5,705 nt of DNA from Anaerolineae bacterium (lineage in GTDB: Bacteria; Chloroflexota; Anaerolineae; UBA1429), in NCBI GenBank assembly GCA_007118555.1, contig SKRJ01000046.1, positions 1-5,705 of the forward strand, given 5' to 3'. Positions within the stretch are counted from its first letter, which is position 1. Every line of letters begins with the position of its first letter. Of the stretch, positions 1 to 5,584 are shown one piece after another. The position numbers and the translations under genes are program-made. The notes under the pieces were generated by a model. It searched no databases and was not told the origin of the DNA. It worked only from the letters and a program-made list of their open reading frames with translations.

Positions 1-393
1 CAGCATGGTGCGTTGCACCGCCTTGATGCACAGGTAGGCGCCCTTGAGGTTGGTATCCAGCACGGCGTCCCAGTCCGCCTCGGACATGCGCATCAGCAGG
101 CCATCGCGGGTGATGCCCGCATTGTTGACCAGGATATCGACGGTGCCATAGGCCTCCAGCGCGCGGTCGATCAGGTGCTGGGCCTGTTCGGCGATGCTGA
201 CATCGGCCTGCACAGCCAGCGCCTCGCCTCCGGTCGCCGCAATCTCCTCGACGATCTCGTCGGCGGCGGCGGCATTGCTGTGAAAGTTGACCACCACCCG
301 ACAGTCCTCGCTGGCCAGCGCCAGCGCGACGGCCCGACCGATGCCCCGCGAGCCGCCTGTGACGACGGCCACCTGTCCTTCCATCGTGCTCAC
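1..393 (-). CDS. fabG: 3-oxoacyl-[ACP] reductase FabG, N-terminal part (runs off left edge)
   Basis: This is the N-terminal 131 residues of a short-chain dehydrogenase that reduces 3-oxoacyl-ACP to (R)-3-hydroxyacyl-ACP with NADPH in the cytoplasm. Visible motifs are the Rossmann glycine motif TGGSRGIG (residues 12-19), the Asp-Val pair at 64-65 that contacts the adenine ring, NNAG (90-93) and the structural Asn of DTNLKG (115). The catalytic Ser-Tyr-Lys lies beyond the left edge. I chose the GTG at 391-393, which gives an MSTMEGQVAVVTGG start, because GAGGTGG (minus strand of 401-407) sits 7 nt upstream and GTG overlaps the fabD stop as GTGA. The alternative ATG at 382-384 is 16 nt from that site. 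It is the third gene of the fabK-fabD-fabG operon and is probably translationally coupled to fabD. The SDR family is certain. The FabG assignment rests on motif agreement plus the fab neighbours. Confidence 0.93.
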   Translation of the reverse strand, partial: MSTMEGQVAVVTGGSRGIGRAVALALASEDCRVVVNFHSNAAAADEIVEEIAATGGEALAVQADVSIAEQAQHLIDRALEAYGTVDILVNNAGITRDGLLMRMSEADWDAVLDTNLKGAYLCIKAVQRTML

Positions 394-1352
394 GCCGGCG
401 CCACCTCAGCCAGGGTCTCGGTTACCGTGAGGAGACTCGCCTCGTCGGTGGCGGTCAAAACGTCCATCTCCCGGCTGATGCGGCGGACCAGCCCCGTCAC
501 CACCGACTTGGGCCCCACTTCGATCATGGTTGTAACGCCAGCCTTGGCCATGTTCTGGATCGACTCGACCCAGCGCACCGGTGAAGAGAGCTGGCGCAAC
601 AGGGCTTGGCGGATCTCTTCCGGTTCGGAGACGGGACGGGCGGTGGCGTTGCTTACGATGGGGATCCATGGCGCGCGGAACTCGGTCGCGGCCAGGGCGG
701 CGCCCAGGCGCTCGGCGGCGGCACGCATCAGGGGCGTGTGGCAGGCCACGCTCACGGCCAGGGGGATCGCCCGCTTGGCCTTGCGCTCCTGGGCCAGCTC
801 TACGGCGCGCACCAGACCCTCGTTGCAGCCGGCAATGACCACCTGGCCGGGCGAGTTGTAGTTGGCCACCCAGACGTTCAGCTTTTCACCCTGCACCTGG
901 GCCATGATCTCGTGCACGATCTCGTCGCTCAGGCCGATGATGGCCGCCATGCGGCCCGGCGCACGGTTGCCGGCCTCGGCCATGGCCAAGCCGCGCTCTC
1001 GCACCAGCCGCAGCCCCTGCTCAAAGTCCAGGGCTCCCGCCGCGGTAAGGGCAGCGTACTCGCCCAGGCTGTGTCCGGCGCTCATCGCGATCCGGGGTCG
1101 CGCCCCGTTCAATTGCTCGGCCAGGGCCTCCCACAGGATCATGGTCGTCACATAGATGGCAGGCTGTGTGTTGGCCGTATCGTTCAGAATCTCCTCGGGG
1201 CCGTCGGCGCAGAGTCGGGATAGATGCAGGCCCAGGATGTCGTCGGCCTGCTCGAGACGCTCGCGCGCATGAGCGAACTGGCAACACAGGTCCGAACCCA
1301 TGCCGACGAACTGACAACCCTGTCCGGGGAATACGATGGCGAGAGATTTCAT
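390..1352 (-). CDS. fabD: Malonyl-CoA:ACP transacylase FabD
   Basis: A 320-residue enzyme that transfers malonyl from CoA to the ACP phosphopantetheine, supplying FabH and FabF with extender units. The N-terminal FPGQG holds the oxyanion-hole Gln11. The nucleophile elbow GHSLGE gives catalytic Ser95, Arg120 is the expected malonate-carboxylate binder (LVRERG), and His205 in CHTPLM completes the Ser-His dyad. Gln254 in RQLSSPVRW matches the conserved Gln of the family. Length is slightly above the usual 305-315. The usual GQGSQ is GQGCQ here (Cys13), and another Cys (204) directly precedes the catalytic His. The ATG at 1350-1352 overlaps the fabK stop as ATGA and has GAGGAGGT 6 nt upstream (minus strand of 1359-1366). 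The stop overlaps the fabG GTG. Confidence 0.96.
   Translation of the reverse strand: MKSLAIVFPGQGCQFVGMGSDLCCQFAHARERLEQADDILGLHLSRLCADGPEEILNDTANTQPAIYVTTMILWEALAEQLNGARPRIAMSAGHSLGEYAALTAAGALDFEQGLRLVRERGLAMAEAGNRAPGRMAAIIGLSDEIVHEIMAQVQGEKLNVWVANYNSPGQVVIAGCNEGLVRAVELAQERKAKRAIPLAVSVACHTPLMRAAAERLGAALAATEFRAPWIPIVSNATARPVSEPEEIRQALLRQLSSPVRWVESIQNMAKAGVTTMIEVGPKSVVTGLVRRISREMDVLTATDEASLLTVTETLAEVAPA
401..407 (-). promoter_or_regulatory. Ribosome binding site deciding the fabG start
   Basis: On the minus strand this reads GAGGTGG, inside the last codons of fabD. It lies 7 nt from a GTG and 16 nt from the next in-frame ATG, so it favours the GTG start that overlaps the fabD stop. Confidence 0.65.
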
Positions 1353-2311
1353 CCGGTTACCTCCTCGGTCTGTGCCCAGCTTGCCATGCGGGCGAGCAAG
1401 GCCTCGGCTTGATCGTTCATGCGCTGCAGCAGCTCGGCGGCGGGCACAACATCGTGGACCAGCCCCGAGATCTGTCCGGCCATTAGCGAGCCGTTGACAA
1501 TGTCGCCCTGCATGGCGGCCATCTGGAGGCGCCCTGTGCCAAACTCGAGCACCTGCTCCTCAGAGACGCCGGACTTTTCCATCGACTCGAACTCGCGCGA
1601 CATGGGGTTGCGCAGGCAGCGCACCGGATGCCCGATAGACATGCCTGTCACCAGGGTTGAGCGCTCGTTGGCCTTGACGATGCTCTGCTTGTAGTTGAGG
1701 TGCGCGATGCACTCGTCGGTGCAGATAAAGCGGGTGCCCATCTGGATGCCGGCGGCGCCCAGGGCCAGGGCCGCCACCAGCCCGCGCCCGTCGCCGATGC
1801 CGCCCGCGGCGATGACGGGAATGTCGACGGCGTCGACCACCTGGGGAATGAGGCTCATGGTGCTTACGCTGCCGATGTGCCCACCCGACTCTTCGCCCTC
1901 GGCGATGATCGCATCGGCACCGGCCCGCTCCAGCCGACGCCCCAGCGAGGCCGAAGCCACCACGGGGATGACGATCACGCCGGCCTTTTTCAGGGGCTCG
2001 ATATAGGGCGTGGGATTGCCGGCCCCGGTGGTCATCACTGCGACCTGCTCCTCAATGGCCAGTTCGATCACCTGCCCGGCAAAGGGGCTGAACAGGGGTA
2101 CGTTGATGCCAAAGGGGCGGTCGGTATGCGCCTTGATGGCCTGTACCTGGTCACGCACCCAGTCGATGGGGGCATTGCCCGCGCCAATGATACCCAGGCC
2201 GCCGCCCTCGGAGACGGCCGCGGCCAGCTCCCAGGTGGCTATCCAGGCCATGCCCCCTTGGATAATGGGATAGTCGATACCGACCAAATCGGTCAAAGCC
2301 GTCCTAATCAT
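1349..2311 (-). CDS. fabK: FMN-dependent enoyl-[ACP] reductase FabK (NMO/2-nitropropane dioxygenase-like TIM barrel)
   Basis: A 320-residue TIM-barrel flavoprotein predicted to reduce trans-2-enoyl-ACP to acyl-ACP, the last step of each elongation cycle, with FMN and a nicotinamide cofactor. Visible landmarks are YPIIQGGMAWIA near the N-terminus, AEGEESGGHIG with His145 (equivalent to the key His of pneumococcal FabK), the phosphate-binding AAGGIGDGRG (168-177), QMGTRF (190-195) and the C-terminal AGQISGLV. The start ATG (2309-2311) has AGGAGG (minus strand of 2319-2324) 7 nt upstream. The frame stays open upstream to 2620, but that extension crosses into fabF and lacks family character. The gene leads the operon and stops in an ATGA overlap with fabD. 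The superfamily also contains nitronate monooxygenases. FabK is preferred because of the GGHIG region and because the neighbours are fabD, fabG, fabF and fabH. Confidence 0.93.
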   Translation of the reverse strand: MIRTALTDLVGIDYPIIQGGMAWIATWELAAAVSEGGGLGIIGAGNAPIDWVRDQVQAIKAHTDRPFGINVPLFSPFAGQVIELAIEEQVAVMTTGAGNPTPYIEPLKKAGVIVIPVVASASLGRRLERAGADAIIAEGEESGGHIGSVSTMSLIPQVVDAVDIPVIAAGGIGDGRGLVAALALGAAGIQMGTRFICTDECIAHLNYKQSIVKANERSTLVTGMSIGHPVRCLRNPMSREFESMEKSGVSEEQVLEFGTGRLQMAAMQGDIVNGSLMAGQISGLVHDVVPAAELLQRMNDQAEALLARMASWAQTEEVTG

Positions 2312-2353
2312 GCAATTTCCTCCTGCCTGTTTCGGGGAATCGAATACACTAAC

Positions 2354-2372
2354 ACCCTCCGCCCCGGAGGGT
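2354..2372. repeat. Perfect 8-bp inverted repeat, hairpin 1 of the divergent region
   Basis: ACCCTCCG (2354-2361) and CGGAGGGT (2365-2372) pair perfectly around a 3-nt CCC loop. The dyad lies about 45-60 nt upstream of the fabK ATG. It could form in a fabK leader RNA or be a DNA operator. No T-run follows on either strand, so it is not a simple terminator. Confidence 0.55.
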
Positions 2373-2392
2373 TGCGATTCCTCGCAGCTTTT
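2373..2392 (+). repeat. Short hairpin followed by GCTTTT (hairpin 2)
   Basis: TGCGA (2373-2377) pairs with TCGCA (2382-2386) around a TTCC loop, followed by GC and four T (2389-2392). It directly abuts hairpin 1. The 5-bp stem is weak. In the plus direction the pair of stems resembles a weak terminator, which could stop antisense or read-through transcription running out of the fabK region towards fabF. Confidence 0.35.
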
Positions 2393-2463
2393 GGTTGGGG
2401 GGTAACTCTTGCACGTTGGATGTGTTACTAACAGTTGACTCGTGCCATACGCATGACAAGCAG

Positions 2464-2476
2464 GCACATGATGTGC
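2464..2476. promoter_or_regulatory. Candidate operator palindrome upstream of fabF
   Basis: GCACAT-G-ATGTGC is a perfect 6+1+6 palindrome whose right end lies 17 nt before the fabF Shine-Dalgarno. It is followed by the 8-bp palindrome CGCTAGCG (2476-2483, sharing one base). The position suits a repressor site or a 5' UTR stem for fabF. No regulator gene is in the window, and it does not match the FapR or FabT consensus sequences I know. Confidence 0.35.
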
Positions 2477-2504
2477 GCTAGCGTCTGTCAGTAAGGAGGA
2501 TAAC

Positions 2505-3770
2505 GTGCAGAGAAGGGTTGTGATAACAGGGATGGGGACAGTATCGCCCTTGGGGAACGACCTCGCCACGACGTGGGAGGCAATCGTTGCTGGCAAATCG
2601 GGTGTGGGGCCTGTCACCAAGTTCGATACAACTGACTACAAGACGACCATCGCCGCCGAGGCGCGCCATTTCAACCCCAAGGATCATTTTCCGGCGCGCG
2701 AAGTGCGAAGGATCGATACGTTCGTGCAGTTTGCCATGGTTGCGGCGCGAGAGGCGCTGGCCGACGCCGGACTCGCCGATGGCGCTCTCTCGAATGGGTT
2801 GGGCGAGCGTACCGCGTGTATCATCGGTTCAGGTATCGGCGGCATGGGGACGATGCTGGAGCAGCATGAGGTGCTACTCGATCGAGGGCCCGCTCGCATC
2901 AGCCCCTTTTTGATTCCCATGATCCTGCCCGAGACGGCCTCCAGCGTGGTGGCCATCGAGCACGGCTTGCGCGGGCCCAATATGGCCGTTACCTCGGCCT
3001 GCGCCACGGGCGCCAACGCCATCGGCGAGACCTTTCGCATGATCCAGTATGGCATGGCGGATCTGGGGGTGTGCGGCGGCACAGAGGCGGGCGTCATCGA
3101 TCTCGCTCTGGCCGGGTTTGGCGCCATGCGGGCCATCTCGGTGCGCAACGACGAGCCCGAGCGTGCCTCGCGACCCTTTGATCGGGATCGCGACGGCTTT
3201 GTGATCGGTGAGGGCGCGGGCGTTCTGGTGCTAGAGGCCCTGGAGCATGCCCTGGCCCGCGGAGCAACCATCCATGGCGAGATCGTGGGCTACAGCAGCA
3301 ACGATGATGCCTTTCACATCACGGCGCCCGACCCGGATGGGGCCGGGGCGACGGCCTGTATGCGGCTGGCCCTCCAGTCGGCGGGCCTTGGCCCCGAGGA
3401 CATTGACTATGTGAACGCTCATGGCACCAGCACAGCCCTCAACGACGTCACCGAGACGCGTGCCATCAAGGAATGCCTGGGCGAGCATGCTTACAGCATC
3501 CCGGTAAGCTCGACCAAGTCGATGACGGGGCACCTGTTGGGGGCGGCCGGTGCGTTGGAGGCGGCGCTGTGCCTCAAGGCGCTGCAGACGGGGATCATCC
3601 CGCCGACGATCAACCTGGAGAACCCTGATCCCGAGTGCGATCTTGACTATGTGCCCCATGTCGCACGCCGGGCCGAGATCCGTACCGCGCTCTCCAACTC
3701 GTTCGGGTTTGGGGGGCACAACGTCTCTCTGATCTTTCAGCGATGGCAGGAGGCCCAAGCTGGCGCGTAA
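2505..3770 (+). CDS. fabF: 3-oxoacyl-[ACP] synthase II FabF (KAS II)
   Basis: A 421-residue thiolase-fold condensing enzyme that elongates acyl-ACP with malonyl-ACP. The N-terminal RRVVITGMGTVSPLG is the classic KAS I/II opening. The catalytic triad is complete: Cys166 in TSACATGA, His306 in NAHGTST and His343 in MTGHLLGAAG, with the conserved Lys338 in SSTKS. The C-terminal NSFGFGGHN gating loop (398-406) is intact. Length is close to the usual 410-420. The start is GTG (2505-2507) with AGGAGG (2494-2499) 5 nt upstream. The next in-frame ATG, ten codons in, would remove the first beta strand. It is the first gene of the rightward operon, and its 3' end encodes the fabH ribosome site and overlaps the fabH start by 11 nt. 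KAS II is preferred over KAS I on overall motif pattern. Confidence 0.96.
   Translation: MQRRVVITGMGTVSPLGNDLATTWEAIVAGKSGVGPVTKFDTTDYKTTIAAEARHFNPKDHFPAREVRRIDTFVQFAMVAAREALADAGLADGALSNGLGERTACIIGSGIGGMGTMLEQHEVLLDRGPARISPFLIPMILPETASSVVAIEHGLRGPNMAVTSACATGANAIGETFRMIQYGMADLGVCGGTEAGVIDLALAGFGAMRAISVRNDEPERASRPFDRDRDGFVIGEGAGVLVLEALEHALARGATIHGEIVGYSSNDDAFHITAPDPDGAGATACMRLALQSAGLGPEDIDYVNAHGTSTALNDVTETRAIKECLGEHAYSIPVSSTKSMTGHLLGAAGALEAALCLKALQTGIIPPTINLENPDPECDLDYVPHVARRAEIRTALSNSFGFGGHNVSLIFQRWQEAQAGA
3748..3753 (+). promoter_or_regulatory. Ribosome binding site deciding the fabH start
   Basis: A perfect AGGAGG inside the last codons of fabF, with a 6-nt spacer (CCCAAG) to an in-frame CTG at 3760-3762. 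No ATG, GTG or TTG in the fabH frame lies at a suitable distance. The next candidate, GTG at 3799, is 45 nt away. Confidence 0.7.
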
Positions 3771-4923
3771 AGCGGAAATCGTTGGTTGGGGCAAGTACGT
3801 GCCCGAGAGGGTGGTCACCAACGGCGATCTGGCAGAGGTGATGGATACCTCGGACGAGTGGATCAAGACGCGCACAGGCATCGAGCGTCGCCATATCGCC
3901 GAAGAGAACCAGGCCACGGCCGCCATGGCCATCGAGGCCGCCCGGGCGGCTCTGGCCGTAGCCGATGCCGATCCCCGCGAGGTCGATCTGGTGATCGTGG
4001 GTACGGCCACGCCCGATACCTGCATGCCTTCCACGGCCTGCCTCGTGCAGAATGCGCTGGGCGCCTCTCGTGCGGGCGCCCTGGACCTGAACGCCGGTTG
4101 CTCCGGGTTTGTGTACGCCCTGGCCATGGGGCATCAGGCCATCGCATCGGGCGAGCACGAGCTGGTGATGGTCGTGGGCGCCGACACCATGTCGCGCATC
4201 GTGAACCAGCAGGACCGTTCCACCGCCGTGATCTTTGGCGATGGGGCCGGGGCAGTGCTGCTGCGCGCCTCGGAGGGCACGGCCGGCATACGCGCCACGG
4301 CATTGGGTTCGGACGGATCGGGCGGCGATCTGCTGATGGTGCCCGCCGGGGGGAGCGCGATGCCGGCCTGCGCCGAGACGGTGGCGCAGGGGCTGCACTA
4401 TTTGGCGATGGATGGCCGCCAGGTCTATCGCTTTGCCTCGCGCACCGTGCCCCGCGTCATCGAGCAGGTGCTGGAAAAGGCCAAGATGTCGTTGGACGAG
4501 GTGGACCTGATCATACCGCATCAGGCCAACCTGCGCATCATGGAGGCGGTGGCCAAGAGGCTGCATCTGCCCGATGAGAAATTCTATGCCAATATCGACG
4601 AGTACGGCAACACCTCGGCCGCATCGGTGCCCATCGCTCTGTGTGAAGCGGTGGATAAAGAGTACGTCGCGCCGGGGCAAAAGATCGTGCTGGTGGGGTT
4701 TGGCGCCGGATTGACTTGGGCAGCCGTGGCCCTCGAGTGGGGCCCCTCGGTGCAAGAGATCTCGGCAGTGTTCTACCGGCGCTGGCTGCGGTGGGTCGTC
4801 TACCGCTATGCCGACATGCACACGCGCTGGATGCGCTTTGTCCGGTCGAACGGGGGGCGCGCCTGGCGTTCCGCACGCGGGCAGTGGGACCGTCTCCGTC
4901 ACAGGGACAGCGGGAGCGAGTAG
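3760..4923 (+). CDS. fabH: 3-oxoacyl-[ACP] synthase III FabH (KAS III) with Arg/Trp-rich C-terminal tail; probable CTG start
   Basis: KAS III condenses an acyl-CoA primer with malonyl-ACP to start chains. Counting from the CTG the product is 387 residues, with Trp34 and Arg38 (DEWIKTRTGI), Cys114 (NAGCSGF), His254 (PHQANLR) and Asn284 (GNTSAASVP). The first three fall two residues from E. coli W32, R36 and C112, which supports the upstream start. A GTG start at 3799 would lose the first beta strand (EIVGWGKY). In-frame stop TGA at 3730-3732 limits any earlier start. The family fold ends near residue 327 (TWAAVALEW). About 60 further residues follow, with 13 Arg, 5 Trp and no Lys, which FabH normally lacks. 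It overlaps fabF by 11 nt, is presumably translationally coupled, and is followed by a terminator. Function is very secure, the CTG start moderately so. Confidence 0.93.
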   Translation: MARKAEIVGWGKYVPERVVTNGDLAEVMDTSDEWIKTRTGIERRHIAEENQATAAMAIEAARAALAVADADPREVDLVIVGTATPDTCMPSTACLVQNALGASRAGALDLNAGCSGFVYALAMGHQAIASGEHELVMVVGADTMSRIVNQQDRSTAVIFGDGAGAVLLRASEGTAGIRATALGSDGSGGDLLMVPAGGSAMPACAETVAQGLHYLAMDGRQVYRFASRTVPRVIEQVLEKAKMSLDEVDLIIPHQANLRIMEAVAKRLHLPDEKFYANIDEYGNTSAASVPIALCEAVDKEYVAPGQKIVLVGFGAGLTWAAVALEWGPSVQEISAVFYRRWLRWVVYRYADMHTRWMRFVRSNGGRAWRSARGQWDRLRHRDSGSE

Positions 4924-4935
4924 ACCGCGATCAAG

Positions 4936-4989
4936 GGACCGGACCGCGATATCTCTCCCGGGAGGGACCTCGCGGTCCGGTCCTCTTTT
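4936..4989 (+). terminator. Intrinsic terminator of the fabF-fabH operon
   Basis: A perfect 14-bp stem pairs GGACCGGACCGCGA (4936-4949) with TCGCGGTCCGGTCC (4970-4983), 11 of 14 pairs being G-C. The 20-nt loop contains its own palindrome CTCCCGGGAG (4955-4964). TCTTTT follows at 4984-4989. The hairpin starts 12 nt after the fabH stop, and its T-tract ends one base before the stop codon of the convergent gene. On the minus strand the stem is followed by CTTGATCG, not a T-run, so strong two-way termination is doubtful. Confidence 0.9.
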
Positions 4990-4990
4990 G

Positions 4991-5458
4991 CTACTCGGCG
5001 GGCTCGGGGCGCCCCTTGATTACGAGCGTCCAGGTGCCCTGCTGCACCACCTCGTCGCGCTGGTTGAGCATGCTCACATTCAGCACCACCATGCCGCCGC
5101 CCATGCTGGGCAGGGGACGCAACCGGCTGACGCGACAGGTCAGGTGCACCGTATCGCCGATAAAGATGGCCCCCTTGAACTTCCAATCCAGGCCGGTAAA
5201 GGCCTGCACCGTGCCCTCGATGAACCCGGCGCGGGCGGCCAGCCCCGAGGCGACGGCAAGCCCCAGCAGGCCATGGGCGATGCGCTGGCCAAAGAGCGTG
5301 TCCTTGGCAAACTCGGCATCGGTGTGCAGCGCGTTATAGTCGCCCGACAGCCCGGCAAACTGGACGATATCGGTCTCGGTGATGGTGCGGGCTACCGTGC
5401 GAAACTCCTGATCGGCCTGATAGTCTTCAAAGTAGAGTCCTCGTATCTCGGACGACAT
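4991..5458 (-). CDS. MaoC-family (R)-specific enoyl hydratase / 3-hydroxyacyl dehydratase
   Basis: A 155-residue single hot-dog-fold protein of the MaoC/PhaJ type, which interconverts (R)-3-hydroxyacyl and trans-2-enoyl thioesters (CoA or ACP). The hydratase-2 motif is visible as GLSGDYNALHTD (residues 36-47), giving catalytic Asp40 and His45 with the characteristic four-residue spacing. The usual NPLH is NALH here. FGQRIAHGLLGLAVASGL (56-73) is the second conserved helix region. The C-terminus holds the NVSMLNQRDEVVQQG strand typical of the fold. The start ATG (5456-5458) has AGGAGG (minus strand of 5464-5469) 5 nt upstream. An in-frame ATG at 5491 has no such site. The gene converges on fabF-fabH with 67 bp between stop codons. 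It may supply the dehydration step of the fab pathway, or act in beta-oxidation or polyhydroxyalkanoate supply. The substrate cannot be read from sequence. Confidence 0.88.
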   Translation of the reverse strand: MSSEIRGLYFEDYQADQEFRTVARTITETDIVQFAGLSGDYNALHTDAEFAKDTLFGQRIAHGLLGLAVASGLAARAGFIEGTVQAFTGLDWKFKGAIFIGDTVHLTCRVSRLRPLPSMGGGMVVLNVSMLNQRDEVVQQGTWTLVIKGRPEPAE

Positions 5459-5584
5459 GCTAGCCTCCTGCCTCTGCTGTTGACACGTCAAGTCTAACCC
5501 CGTGTGGCCCTCGAGGATGCGTCGCTACGGGCTCGTCTGGAGCACCGTTTCCGCTCTCGCACCGCTCGATGGTATAATGGCGCC
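5459..5584. promoter_or_regulatory. Divergent intergenic region between the MaoC gene and the membrane-protein gene
   Basis: A 126-bp gap between two divergent start codons. Near the MaoC gene it holds the dyad TTGAC-AC-GTCAA (5480-5491), 11 bases upstream of its AGGAGG. A poor -10-like TAGACT on the minus strand (5491-5496) overlaps the dyad by one base, and no recognisable -35 accompanies it. The right end carries the TATAAT promoter of the next gene. No coding or RNA gene is seen. Confidence 0.55.
5573..5578 (+). promoter_or_regulatory. -10 box (TATAAT) of the gene at 5585
   Basis: A perfect TATAAT whose last T is 7 nt before the A of the ATG at 5585, so the expected +1 is the start codon itself. 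The -35 region is weak: TTTCCG at 5548-5553 is the nearest resemblance, with a long 19-bp spacer. No Shine-Dalgarno lies between box and ATG. Confidence 0.65.

Larger units (their letters stand above)
2312..2504. promoter_or_regulatory. Divergent fabK-fabD-fabG / fabF-fabH promoter and regulatory region
   Basis: This 193-bp gap lies between the fabK and fabF start codons and must hold the promoters of both operons. It is visibly less GC-rich than the genes in places and full of dyads: a hairpin at 2354-2372, a second at 2373-2386, TGTTACTAACA at 2423-2433, GCACATGATGTGC at 2464-2476 and CGCTAGCG at 2476-2483. TTGACT at 2435-2440 resembles a -35 box towards fabF, but no good -10 lies 16-18 bp downstream, so I cannot place either promoter exactly. 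The arrangement would let one regulator control both operons. Confidence 0.7.

Noticed and set aside
13..861. Plus-strand open frame opposite fabG/fabD (282 codons)
   Set aside because: It is a shadow of two minus-strand genes with intact catalytic motifs, and shows no domain of its own.
2435..2463. TTGACT as a -35 box for a fabF promoter
   Set aside because: The sequence 16-18 bp downstream (around 2457-2464, CAAGCAGG) does not resemble a -10 box, so I list only a general promoter region.
2312..2620. In-frame N-terminal extension of fabK on the minus strand (about 100 residues)
   Set aside because: It crosses the divergent promoter region and the first codons of fabF, has no family similarity, and the AGGAGG 7 nt before ATG 2311 sets the true start.
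3730..3800. Frameshift or fabF-fabH fusion as the explanation for the missing canonical fabH start
   Set aside because: fabF ends with a normal C-terminus and stop. AGGAGG at correct spacing before CTG explains fabH without a shift, and no slippery heptamer with a following structure was seen.
3610..4902. Long minus-strand open frame opposite fabF/fabH (430 codons)
   Set aside because: It is antisense to two well-supported enzymes. Its His/Arg/Gly-rich composition is typical of shadow frames in GC-rich coding DNA, and no conserved motif is seen.
5491..5519. TAGACT (minus strand, 5491-5496) as the MaoC gene -10 box
   Set aside because: Only 4 of 6 bases match, and the hexamer 17 bp upstream (CATCCT) is not a -35 box. 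It is mentioned in the intergenic entry but not called separately.
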